DNA from: Immundisolibacter sp.
GTDB taxonomy: Bacteria; Pseudomonadota; Gammaproteobacteria; Immundisolibacterales; Immundisolibacteraceae
Direction of reading: 5' to 3'
Length of the DNA stretch: 64,000 nucleotides
Assembly (NCBI RefSeq): GCF_014359565.1
Contig: NZ_JACIZD010000004.1
Span: forward strand, 1 to 64,000
Positions 55,447-63,403 of this stretch are shown here, one piece after another. The translations under genes and the position numbers were made by a program. The stretch's first letter is position 1. Each line of letters begins with the position of its first letter. The notes under the pieces were generated by a model. That model worked only from the letters and a program-made list of their open reading frames with translations, made no database searches and was not told the DNA's origin.

Positions 55447-56859
55447 ATGAACGAATGGGCCGCCGACGGCGGCAAATTTGCTGCTATCGTTCTCACTTTC
55501 ATAGTCGTTGGCCTCTCGTATATTATCGGCTGGTTTTTGCGTACGTTGATCGCGCCACCCGGACCACCAACAACGCCGACAGAGCTCGGCCGCTCATGGG
55601 CGGGCTGGGTGGTTCTCATGTCATCCATAGCTCTTTTATACAAATTCTTTATCACGTTCGAGCTTTTTTCGCTTTTTGGATGGTTTCTTGGCACAAGCGT
55701 GTTGGGAATATCGACCTTTGCAGTTGGTTGGGGTTATGGAAAATTTTTTAAGTTTTCCAATCAACCCACACCATTACCGAATGCCCCACCCAGCGGCGAA
55801 CATCTTGCTGCGGACGACTCTATAAACGCAAGTGACCATGCCCCAGCTGACGAGTTGACTTGGCTCTCTGGCGAGCAATTGGCCTTGTGTGAAACCTTTA
55901 TTGGAAAGAAAGGCCTGCGCTATTATCTTCCACGATTCGAGAAATTTGCTCAGCAAAAGCCCAAGCTCACACCCACCTTCGATTCATTTTCTATCTACGA
56001 GTACACCGCCAAGTTCTTCAAGCCCAGCTGGAACTGGTCTGCGTTTTTATTTACCTACGGTTGGGCGATTTATCGGAAATTGTATGGATGGTCCATTGTA
56101 CTTTTCTTGACTTCGGCTTTTTGCTTTATGGCAATGACAGAAGGAGCGGCGGGACTTGGATTTATTTCTCTGATTGCCGTACATATCGCCTCCGGCATAT
56201 ACGCTAACGCCGCATACTACTCCAAGGCTAAAGAGATAGTCGTAGCAGCTGCACGGACTACCGGATCAAACAAGCAAGGTCGTTCAGAGGTCGGCGATAA
56301 GGGTGGCGTCAACCTTTTAGGCGGTTGGGTGGCGGCCGGCCAGGTATTTGTGGGTATCTCGGCCATCTTGATGGCTCTTGTCGCTTATGACCAACAAGTA
56401 TCTATAACAGGAAGCTCGCTAGGCCAGGCCCCTCTGCCGAGTTCCAGTGAGGTGGTGGATACACCGAAAATGGTAGAAGCGCCACCGGCTGCACCTGTTG
56501 AACAGTTACAGAAAGCGCCTGCCTTGAAAGCGGGATGGGCGCCCGTTTATTATGCCCCCGATCATACCGTCTACGTAGATTTGGGAAGTCAGAGATCAAA
56601 CGACAGCTCCGCGACAATCAAGGTGCTTATCGATTATGATATTGTGCAAGAAGAAGCCGGAAACCTCTATCTCTCGTCTGTAGGACACCACCAAGTTGAT
56701 TGCGGAAATCACGCCATAAGGCAAGTATTCTTTGCCCTGTATTCCAGCCACATGGGTGATGGCGCTCCTATTTGGTCCGACTCGTTGAATCAAACATTTC
56801 AACCCATCGTGCCGCGCTCCCTTGGCGAAGCGATATTTATATCGGTGTGCCATACGTAA
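55447..56859 (+). CDS. AT-rich membrane protein: DUF2628-like plus adhesin-E-like domain
   Basis: The 470-residue product is encoded by DNA much richer in A+T than its surroundings, with codons such as ATA, TTA and TTT that are rare nearby. Three helices lie at the N-terminus. A DUF2628-like unit follows at about residues 180-270 (EYTAKFFKPSWNWSAFLFTYGWAIYRKLYGWSIV...YYSKAKEIV). After another helix and a Pro/Ser linker, the C-terminal 100 residues resemble the surface-adhesin E domain: VYVDLGSQ, IKVLIDYD, YLSSVGHHQVDCGNHAIR, FFALYSSHMGDGAP, a pair of Cys. Probably inner-membrane anchored with the last domain outside. GGGAG precedes the ATG. Likely horizontally acquired; function unknown. Confidence 0.7.
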   Translation: MNEWAADGGKFAAIVLTFIVVGLSYIIGWFLRTLIAPPGPPTTPTELGRSWAGWVVLMSSIALLYKFFITFELFSLFGWFLGTSVLGISTFAVGWGYGKFFKFSNQPTPLPNAPPSGEHLAADDSINASDHAPADELTWLSGEQLALCETFIGKKGLRYYLPRFEKFAQQKPKLTPTFDSFSIYEYTAKFFKPSWNWSAFLFTYGWAIYRKLYGWSIVLFLTSAFCFMAMTEGAAGLGFISLIAVHIASGIYANAAYYSKAKEIVVAAARTTGSNKQGRSEVGDKGGVNLLGGWVAAGQVFVGISAILMALVAYDQQVSITGSSLGQAPLPSSSEVVDTPKMVEAPPAAPVEQLQKAPALKAGWAPVYYAPDHTVYVDLGSQRSNDSSATIKVLIDYDIVQEEAGNLYLSSVGHHQVDCGNHAIRQVFFALYSSHMGDGAPIWSDSLNQTFQPIVPRSLGEAIFISVCHT

Positions 56860-56880
56860 ATTCGCAAATGGTTCAATCGT

Positions 56881-57078
56881 GTAGGTTGGGCTGACGCAGG
56901 AAGCCCAACAGATTCAACCCTCGTCCGAAAAACACGCTTGCGAAGCCTACGCGTTTTGCATCCCACCCAAGCATCACGCACAGAAAGCGCTCCGTCGGGC
57001 AGGTTGCAGGCGGCAACCCTTATGCTGCGGTATTATCCGTGTAACCGATGTTGGGCTTCCTGCGTCAGCCCAACCTAC
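56881..57078 (+). repeat. MITE-like element, full-length copy C
   Basis: A 198-bp element with long terminal inverted repeats: GTAGGTTGGGCTGACGCAGG...AAGCCCAACA at left, TGTTGGGCTT...CCTGCGTCAGCCCAACCTAC at right. The ends match each other almost perfectly over about 30 bp. The interior matches 6361-6552 over its length. It has no coding capacity. It fills the gap between two AT-rich genes. Confidence 0.85.
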
Positions 57079-57110
57079 CGGACTTTGCGCAGTCCCTCTC
57101 GACTGACGGT

Positions 57111-57524
57111 TTATGTTTCGGGGGGTAGCCCAATTTTTTTCCTTATAAAGGCCTGAACCTTGGCAGCCTTTTCATATTCGGTTGTGTTTGAAAATAGAAT
57201 TAGATTTTTTGCTGCTTCTTCTGGAGCCCATTTTTTAAGTTTGAGATAGTAGCGATACCAACATGGCAGGCATTGAGTTGCCGCAAATAGTTGAGCCGAT
57301 GCCTTACGATTAGCAAGTACGCGCTCGTGATATAGATTTTGCATTTCATCATTAAGCTCGACGGCATTTACCACTTGCGCGTAGTAAATGAAATCCATTA
57401 GCACTTGATTTCTAACATCGTTAAATCGCAGGATCGGTTGGATATGAAAAATCGAGAGCCAATAACCCAATGCACCGGCAGCAATACCGATCAAGGCTGT
57501 TAATAGATTTATATCCATGTGCAT
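57111..57524 (-). CDS. Small AT-rich membrane protein, probable integron cassette gene
   Basis: About 137 residues starting MHMDINLLTALIGIAAGALGYWLSIFHIQPILRF, one N-terminal helix, then a helical charged cytoplasmic part (FIYYAQVVNAVELNDEMQNLYHERVLANRKA). No family recognised. ATG 57524 or 57518 are both possible, with no clear ribosome-binding site, as is common in gene cassettes. On its own strand an attC site lies 20 bp upstream of the start, which is where the preceding cassette's attC would be. Low GC compared with neighbours. No attC is visible after its stop. Confidence 0.6.
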   Translation of the reverse strand: MHMDINLLTALIGIAAGALGYWLSIFHIQPILRFNDVRNQVLMDFIYYAQVVNAVELNDEMQNLYHERVLANRKASAQLFAATQCLPCWYRYYLKLKKWAPEEAAKNLILFSNTTEYEKAAKVQAFIRKKIGLPPET

Positions 57525-57543
57525 GCGCAATCTGCCCGAGAAA

Positions 57544-57602
57544 CATAACGCCTGAATTAAGCCGCGCCGCGAAGCGGTGTCGGCTTGTATGAATTGTTAG
57601 AC
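57544..57602 (-). other. Integron attC recombination site (59 bp)
   Basis: On the minus strand the site runs GTCTAAC, AATTCATACAAGCCGACACC, GCTTCGCGGCGCGGCTTAA, TTCAGGC, GTTATG. The outer boxes (RYYYAAC and GTTRRRY types), the paired inner boxes AAGCCGAC and GCGGCTT, and the GCTTCGC centre closely match the attC of the aadA cassettes. Its length is exactly that of the classical 59-base element. Orientation places the cassette gene at 57111-57524 just downstream. No integrase gene is in the window. Confidence 0.85.
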
Positions 57603-57635
57603 CAACCACCCTATTTACTTGATCCAGCCCGCGCA

Positions 57636-57882
57636 ATAAGCGTAGCGCATTGCGGCGCATATCCAAGTCTTCCAACACTCAACTTACCGCCCTCCCGCCA
57701 CAAAAGCCCCAGCCGGATCAAGCTCCGCCTTGAGCCGCCGCTCGATGGCCGCCTGCGCCGCCGACGCCGGCTGAAACACGCCGCCGCTTCGATCCCCGCG
57801 ACAGATTTACGTGGCGTGGCCATGCGCGGCGGCTGTCGCCCAGACCTGTGCCAGTGGTGCCAGGCTGCGCAACCAGTTCATA
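57636..57882 (-). pseudogene. Decayed duplicate of the glcE 3' end
   Basis: This stretch matches 58590-58860 (the last part of glcE plus about 45 bp beyond its stop) with many differences. In the glcE frame it reads AAAHGHAT, then a stop (TAA), then CRGDRSGGVFQ, then PASAAQAAIERRLKAELDPAGAF and a stop at the position of the real C-terminus. The DPAGAF ending is closer to typical GlcE sequences than the DLDGVF of the intact gene here, so it may be a paralogue's remnant. The lipoprotein gene lies between the two copies. Confidence 0.8.
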
Positions 57883-57929
57883 TAGACTGGGCTCCTGCGA
57901 CTGGAGAGAAGAAATCGACGTTTTCGGTA

Positions 57930-58523
57930 TCAGTCCGTTACATCGCTGATATCGTTGGCGCGAAAGTCGGGCGGCATGTTCGATTGGGCGCAATAGCGGG
58001 CGCTGCGCTCCCAGCCGTCTGCGCTCTTGGATGTGAATGCCGCATCGCCCTCGAGCGTGTAGGTCGTGACGCTGGTTTCCGGCGAAGCATTGTCCTGCAA
58101 ATCCCCGCAGGCTTCGGTGACGCGGTAGGTGTTCGGCCCCGTTTGCTCGATGTTCTTGAACTCGCAGAAGTCACGCGCACCGCCGATGCCCTCGCGGCGG
58201 AGCAGCATGACCGTCGCGTTTGAGGCTTGGCCGCAGGGCGTATCGCTGGCGACGTAATAGCCGCGCTTGAGCGGCAGCGCGGCGATCGTGGCCGCTTGTG
58301 CGGTGGCAGGCGCGGTTTCCGGCGCAGCCGGTGCGGCGGCTTGGTTTGCGGTGCCGGTATCGGCTTGTGCGGCAGCAGCGGAAGCGTCCGGCGCGCTTCC
58401 GGTTTCCGTTTCTGCCGCGCCCTCTGTGGCGGCGGCATTCTCCGCCGTCGCGGCATTCTGGCCGCACGCGGCAAGCCCCGCCGCGAACAGCAGCGCCACA
58501 ACGAGGAAACGGGCTTTGTTCAT
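57930..58523 (-). CDS. Putative lipoprotein of unknown function
   Basis: The 197-residue protein starts MNKARFLVVALLFAAGLAAC, a lipoprotein signal with lipobox LAAC (Cys20). An Ala/Thr/Glu-rich linker follows to about residue 85. The folded domain contains four cysteines (SDTPCGQAS, RDFCEFKN, TEACGDLQD, ARYCAQS), probably two disulfides, and ends NDISDVTD. GGAGG lies 6 bp before the ATG. No family recognised. It is set between the two glcE 3' copies. Confidence 0.75.
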   Translation of the reverse strand: MNKARFLVVALLFAAGLAACGQNAATAENAAATEGAAETETGSAPDASAAAAQADTGTANQAAAPAAPETAPATAQAATIAALPLKRGYYVASDTPCGQASNATVMLLRREGIGGARDFCEFKNIEQTGPNTYRVTEACGDLQDNASPETSVTTYTLEGDAAFTSKSADGWERSARYCAQSNMPPDFRANDISDVTD

Positions 58524-58635
58524 GATGCCTCCACGCGTAAAAGTCCTTTCTGGTGCGGCTAACGTAGCAAAGGCCAGGCCCGCGTAGGCGTAACAAGCGT
58601 AGGGCCTTGCGCCGTTTTGCCGAGTGTTCCAAAGC

Positions 58636-59685
58636 TCAACGTGCCGCCCTACCGCCACCGAAAACGCCATCCAAATCAAGCTCCGCTCTGAGCCGCCGCT
58701 CGATGGCCGCCTGCGCCGCCGAGACCGGCTGGAACACGCCACCGCTGCGATCCCCGCCGCGCATCAGCGTGGCGTGGCCATGCGCGGCGGCGGCTTTCGC
58801 CCAGACCTGCGCCGGTGGTGCCGGGCTGCGCAGCCAGCGCTGGGCGCCGCCCCAGTCGAGCAACCAGTCGCCGGGCAAGTCGAGCGGCGGTGTGGCCGGC
58901 GGCAGGGACACGCGCCACAGCGGCGCGTCGCCCGCGAAGAAGGGCAGTTCGAGATTGCGTAGCGCCTGCCAGAAGGCGGCGCCGGCCGGCAGTTCCTCGC
59001 CGCCAATCTGCTGGCGCGCGGCGTTGACGCCATCGGCGGTGCCCGACAGGCGCAGGCACACCCGTCCGTCGTCCACGCACAGGCCGGACAGCGGCCAGGG
59101 CCGGCGCTGCCAGTCGATCATCGCCTGCAGCGGATCGGCGGGTTCCAGCACCAGCGTGAGTTCCGTTTCCGGCACCGGCAGCACGCGCAGCGAGGCTTCG
59201 AGCAGCACGCCAAAGGCGCCGAGCGAGCCGGCGTACAGGCGTGCCAGGTCGTAGCCGGCGACGTTCTTGATGGTCTCGCCGCCGTAGCGCACCGATTCGC
59301 CGCGGCCGTTGATGGCCCGCACGCCGAGCACGAAGTCGCGCGCCGCGCCCGCCCACGGCCGGCGCGGGCCGGAAAGACCCGCCGCGATGGCGCCGCCCAG
59401 CGTGCCGCGACCGCCGAACTGCGGCGGCTCGAAGCCGAGCATCTGCCCCTGCGCGGCCAGCACGGCGTCGATCTCTGCCAGCGGCGTGCCGGCGCGGGCG
59501 GTGATGACCAGATCCCCCGGCTCGTAACTGAGCACGCCGCGGTGGCCCGTGATGTGGAGCGCCTCGCCGGCGCGCGGGTTGCCATAAAACGCCTTGCTGC
59601 CGTGGCCGTGGGCGCGCAGCGGCTGGCGCGTTTCGATGGCGCGCCGCACGGCGCCGACAAGCGCCTCGGTGTGATCCTGGTCCAT
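58636..59685 (-). CDS. glcE: Glycolate oxidase FAD-binding subunit GlcE
   Basis: GlcE is one of the three subunits that oxidise glycolate to glyoxylate. The 349-residue protein has the FAD_binding_4 fold with PLRAHGHGSKAFYG, LSYEPGDLVITARAGTPLAEIDAVLAAQGQMLGFEPP and RGTLGGAIAAGLSGPRRPWAGAARDFVLGV. It starts 2 bp after the glcD stop. glcF, expected next, is absent: a lipoprotein gene and a glcE fragment occupy the place. Confidence 0.95.
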   Translation of the reverse strand: MDQDHTEALVGAVRRAIETRQPLRAHGHGSKAFYGNPRAGEALHITGHRGVLSYEPGDLVITARAGTPLAEIDAVLAAQGQMLGFEPPQFGGRGTLGGAIAAGLSGPRRPWAGAARDFVLGVRAINGRGESVRYGGETIKNVAGYDLARLYAGSLGAFGVLLEASLRVLPVPETELTLVLEPADPLQAMIDWQRRPWPLSGLCVDDGRVCLRLSGTADGVNAARQQIGGEELPAGAAFWQALRNLELPFFAGDAPLWRVSLPPATPPLDLPGDWLLDWGGAQRWLRSPAPPAQVWAKAAAAHGHATLMRGGDRSGGVFQPVSAAQAAIERRLRAELDLDGVFGGGRAAR

Positions 59686-59687
59686 GC

Positions 59688-61166
59688 TCAAAACCGATCC
59701 AGTTCCGGGTGCGGCAGGTGGCCGTGGTGCACGTGGCTGCCGCGCAGCTCGGCGCAGCGGGTCAGCGTCGGGATGGCCTTGCCGGGGTTGAGCAGGCCCG
59801 AAGGATCGAAGGCCCGCTTGACGGCGAAGTAGTCCTCCAGCACCGGGTCGGCGAACTGCCGGCAGGCCTTGTCGATCTTCTCGGCGCCGATGCCGTGCTC
59901 GCCGGTGATGGTGCCGCCCACGGCCAGGCATTCGTCCAGGATGCGGCTGGCGAGTTTTTCGGTGCGCTCCACCTGCTCGGGCACGCCGCCGTCGTACAGG
60001 ATCAGTGGGTGCAGGTTGCCGTCGCCGGCATGAAACGCCGTCGCCACGCGCTGGCCGTACTCCTCGGCCAGCTCGCCGATGCGGCGCAGGATGCCGGACA
60101 GGTGCCGGCGCGGCACGGTGGCATCGACGATGTAGAAATCCGGCGACACGCGGCCCATGGCCGGAAACGCGCCCTTGCGCCCGGCCCACAGGCGCGTGCG
60201 CTCGTCCGCATCGCGCGCCAGGCGCAGGTCGTAGCCGCCACAGGCACGCATCAGTGCCTGCACGCGTTCGAGCTGGGCCTCGACCTCCGCCGTGGCGCCG
60301 TCGAGTTCGCACAGCAGCAGCGCCGCGGCATCCACCGGCAGGCCCATCTGGATGTAGCCCTCGACCACCTCGATGGCCACCTGGTCCATCATTTCGAGCC
60401 CGGCCGGCACCACGCCGGCGGCGACGATGTCCATCACCGCCCGCCCGGCGCGCTCCAGGTCCGGAAACGCCGCCTGCAGCAGCACGATGGATTCGGGCAG
60501 CGGCAGCAGTTTCAGGCGCGCCTCCACCACCACGCCGAGCATGCCCTCGGAACCGGTGACCAGCGCCAACAGGTCGTAACCGGGGCCATCCAGGCCGCCG
60601 CTGCCCAGGGTCAGCAGATCGCCGTCCATGGTGACCAGCGTCACTTCGAGCAGGTTGTGGGTGGTCAGGCCGTACTTGACGCAGTGCACGCCGCCCGAGT
60701 TCTCGGCGATGTTGCCGCCGATGCTGGAGGCGAACTGCGAGGACGGGTCCGGCGCGTAGAACAACCCATGCGGCGCGGCTGCCTCGGACACGGCCAGGTT
60801 GCGCACGCCCGGCTGCACGCGGGCGATGCGGTTGTCGGGGTCGATTTCCAGGATGCGGTCAAAGCGCGTCATGGACAGCAGGATGCCGTCCGTGCGCGGC
60901 AGCGCGCCGGCCGACAGCCCGGTCCCGGCGCCGCGCGGCACCACCGGCACGCCGTGCTCCTTGCACAGCCGCAGCAGCGCCTGCACCTGCTGCACCGTCT
61001 CCGGCAACGCCACCGCCAGCGGCAGGGCGCGGTAGTTCGAAAGCGCGTCGCACTCGTAGACGCGGCGCTCGGCCTCGGCCGTCAGCAGGCCGTCCGCCGG
61101 CAGTACGCGGCGCAGCGCCGCCAGCAGGCCGGCGTGATCCGCGGTTCGGGATTCAGTGACGTGCAT
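59688..61166 (-). CDS. glcD: Glycolate oxidase subunit GlcD
   Basis: The 492-residue FAD-linked oxidase has VPVVPRGAGTGLSAGALP (FAD site), QFASSIGGNIAENSGGVHCVKYGLT, and the C-terminal HAGDGNLHPLILYD and GEHGIGAEK motifs. ATG 61166 follows GGAGGGG; the longer TTG start is less likely. Operon with glcE; divergent from purU. Confidence 0.97.
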   Translation of the reverse strand: MHVTESRTADHAGLLAALRRVLPADGLLTAEAERRVYECDALSNYRALPLAVALPETVQQVQALLRLCKEHGVPVVPRGAGTGLSAGALPRTDGILLSMTRFDRILEIDPDNRIARVQPGVRNLAVSEAAAPHGLFYAPDPSSQFASSIGGNIAENSGGVHCVKYGLTTHNLLEVTLVTMDGDLLTLGSGGLDGPGYDLLALVTGSEGMLGVVVEARLKLLPLPESIVLLQAAFPDLERAGRAVMDIVAAGVVPAGLEMMDQVAIEVVEGYIQMGLPVDAAALLLCELDGATAEVEAQLERVQALMRACGGYDLRLARDADERTRLWAGRKGAFPAMGRVSPDFYIVDATVPRRHLSGILRRIGELAEEYGQRVATAFHAGDGNLHPLILYDGGVPEQVERTEKLASRILDECLAVGGTITGEHGIGAEKIDKACRQFADPVLEDYFAVKRAFDPSGLLNPGKAIPTLTRCAELRGSHVHHGHLPHPELDRF

Positions 61167-61274
61167 GGCCCCTCCAGATGGCAGCAATGGTAGCCGCTGC
61201 GTCCAAAGGACAGGTCGGCGCCGCGGATTGGCTTATAGTTCTGCGCCGCAAAGAAGCCGCCCAAGCCGCCGAAC

Positions 61275-62132
61275 ATGTCCCGCAACACCGCCATCCTGCT
61301 CGTTACCTGTCCCGACCAGCGCGGCCTCGTCGCCGCCGTCGCGGACTTCCTGTACCGCCACGGCGCCAACATCCTGCACGCCGACCAGCACGTGGACATC
61401 GCCGCCGGGCTGTTTTTCATGCGCGTGGAATGGTCGCTGGCCGGCTTCGACATGTCGGCCGCCGACTTCACCACCGCCTTTACGCCGCTGGCCGAAAAGC
61501 ATGCCCTGCACTGGCGGCTGGAAGAATCCGACCGGCGCCAGCGGGTGGCCATCTTCGCCTCCCGCTACGACCACTGCCTGGCCGACCTGCTGTACCGCCA
61601 CCGCGCCGGCGAACTGTACTGCGACATTCCGCTGGTGATCAGCAACCACGAGGACACGCGCCAGCTGGTCGAGTTCTACGACGTGCCGTTTCACCTGATC
61701 GAGGTGACCCCGGAAGGCAAGACCGATGCCGAGGCGGCGCAGCTGGCCCTGCTCGAACAGAACGCCGTGGATCTGATCGTGCTGGCGCGCTACATGCAGA
61801 TTCTGGGGCCGCGCTTCGTGGCCCGTTACCCGGCGCGCATCATCAACATCCACCACTCCTTCCTGCCGGCCTTCCTGGGCGCCCGCCCCTACCACCGGGC
61901 CTTCGAGCGCGGCGTCAAGATCATCGGCGCCACCAGTCACTACGTCACCGACACCCTGGACGAGGGGCCGATCATCGAACAGGACGTGATCCGCGTGTCG
62001 CACCGCGACCAGGTCGAAAACCTGATCCAGAAAGGCCGCGACGTGGAGAAGATGGTCCTCTCGCGCGCCGTGCGCTGGCACCTGGAACACCGCATCCTGG
62101 CCTACGGCAACAAGACCGTGGTGTTCGACTGA
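61275..62132 (+). CDS. purU: Formyltetrahydrofolate deformylase
   Basis: PurU releases formate from 10-formyl-THF, balancing one-carbon pools. The 285-residue protein has an N-terminal ACT domain (AILLVTCPDQRGLVAAVADFLYRHGANILHADQH) and a formyltransferase domain with catalytic N and H in RIINIHHSFLPAF, and D in DEGPIIEQDV. Its proximity to glcDE may link glycolate and glycine metabolism to C1 units (inference). Confidence 0.96.
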   Translation: MSRNTAILLVTCPDQRGLVAAVADFLYRHGANILHADQHVDIAAGLFFMRVEWSLAGFDMSAADFTTAFTPLAEKHALHWRLEESDRRQRVAIFASRYDHCLADLLYRHRAGELYCDIPLVISNHEDTRQLVEFYDVPFHLIEVTPEGKTDAEAAQLALLEQNAVDLIVLARYMQILGPRFVARYPARIINIHHSFLPAFLGARPYHRAFERGVKIIGATSHYVTDTLDEGPIIEQDVIRVSHRDQVENLIQKGRDVEKMVLSRAVRWHLEHRILAYGNKTVVFD

Positions 62133-62282
62133 GCCGTCGCTCGGCGCTCGCTCAAAGCCTGGACGCCATTTGGCGCGCACAACTGCCGCCACCTACAATC
62201 CAAACGGTCGGTCGGTGCCGGTGACGGCGTCCGTCGGCGCACCACGCCATCCGCATCCACACACTGCGCGAGGAGAATCCGC

Positions 62283-63311
62283 ATGAGCAAGGGGGTCATT
62301 TTTGTTTCCACGGACTGGATTTCGGACGTGCTGGCCGACGCACTCGGCACGCTCGACTGCGAAATCATCCGCGGCCCGGCGGCCACCGGCCCGGGTTTCA
62401 CCGTCTACAACCCGGCCGACTATGAGCGGCTGTTCGGTCGCACCGACGTGATCGTGGCCAGCCCCATCACCAAGATCGACCGCTCGATCATGGAAGCCGC
62501 GCCGCGCCTGCGGGCCATCATGTCGCCGGTGATCGGGGTCGAGAGCATCGACGTCGACGCCGCCACCGAGCTTGGCATCATCGTCGGCCACGGCGCCACG
62601 CCGGAGAACTTCTTAGGCATGTCCGAGGCGACCGTGCTGTTCATCGCGGCGCTGGCCATGCAGCTGCCGTTCAAGCAGCGCCTGCTGGCGGAAAACGCAC
62701 CCCGGCCGCGCGAGCTCACGGCCCGCAGCGTGCGCGGCCGCACCATCGGTCTGGTCGGCATGGGCCGCATCGCGCGCGGCGTGGTCGACCGCCTGCAGGG
62801 CTGGGAAACCGAGATCCTCTACTTCGACCCCTACGTGCCGCAGGACAAGGCGCCGGCCGGCACCAAGAAGGTGGAGCTTGACGAGCTGCTGAAGCGCTCG
62901 GACTTCGTCAGCCTGCACGTGACGGTGACCGACCAGACGCGGGCCATGATCGGCGAGCGCGAGCTGCGCCTGATGAAGCCGACGGCGTACCTGGTCAACA
63001 CCGCCCGCGGCGCGGCGCTGGACGAAGCCGCCGTGTACAAGGTGCTCAAGGAAGGCGCGATCGCCGGCGCGGCACTGGATGCCTTCGTCGAGGAACCGCT
63101 GCCGATGAGCAGCCCGCTGCGCGAGTTCGTGGGCTCAGACAACGTGATCCTGACGCCGCACATCATCGGCCACTCCTACGATGTGATGGCCTCGCTGCCG
63201 GTGGCTGCAAAGGCCAACGTCGAGCGCGTGCTGCGCGGCGAGCCGCCGCTGTACACCAAGAACCCCGAGGCCATCGAGCGCTGGAAGGCGCGCCTGGCCA
63301 AGATCGGTTGA
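62283..63311 (+). CDS. D-2-hydroxyacid dehydrogenase (NAD-dependent)
   Basis: The 342-residue Rossmann enzyme has the coenzyme motif GLVGMGRIARGV, catalytic Arg in NTARGAALDEAAV, Glu in DAFVEEPLP and His in LTPHIIGHSYD. It resembles phosphoglycerate or hydroxypyruvate/glyoxylate reductases but lacks the regulatory C-terminal domain of SerA. Substrate unassigned; its neighbours suggest two-carbon or C1 acids. GAGGAG precedes the ATG. A strong terminator follows. Confidence 0.9.
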   Translation: MSKGVIFVSTDWISDVLADALGTLDCEIIRGPAATGPGFTVYNPADYERLFGRTDVIVASPITKIDRSIMEAAPRLRAIMSPVIGVESIDVDAATELGIIVGHGATPENFLGMSEATVLFIAALAMQLPFKQRLLAENAPRPRELTARSVRGRTIGLVGMGRIARGVVDRLQGWETEILYFDPYVPQDKAPAGTKKVELDELLKRSDFVSLHVTVTDQTRAMIGERELRLMKPTAYLVNTARGAALDEAAVYKVLKEGAIAGAALDAFVEEPLPMSSPLREFVGSDNVILTPHIIGHSYDVMASLPVAAKANVERVLRGEPPLYTKNPEAIERWKARLAKIG

Positions 63312-63333
63312 CAGTAATCCGTTGATTGCTCGA

Positions 63334-63370
63334 TGCCCCCGGCCGCACGTGCCGGGGGCATGCTTTCCTT
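63334..63370 (+). terminator. Rho-independent terminator after the dehydrogenase
   Basis: Perfect 10-bp stem TGCCCCCGGC / GCCGGGGGCA with loop CGCACGT (63334-63360), followed by TGCTTTCCTT. It lies 22 bp after the stop codon. Confidence 0.85.
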
Positions 63371-63403
63371 GAGCGATGGCCGTTTCTGGCACACTCGCCG
63401 CGC

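Noticed and set aside
59709-61193. 494-codon plus-strand open frame opposite glcD
   Set aside because: Antisense shadow of glcD, His/Gln/Arg-rich.
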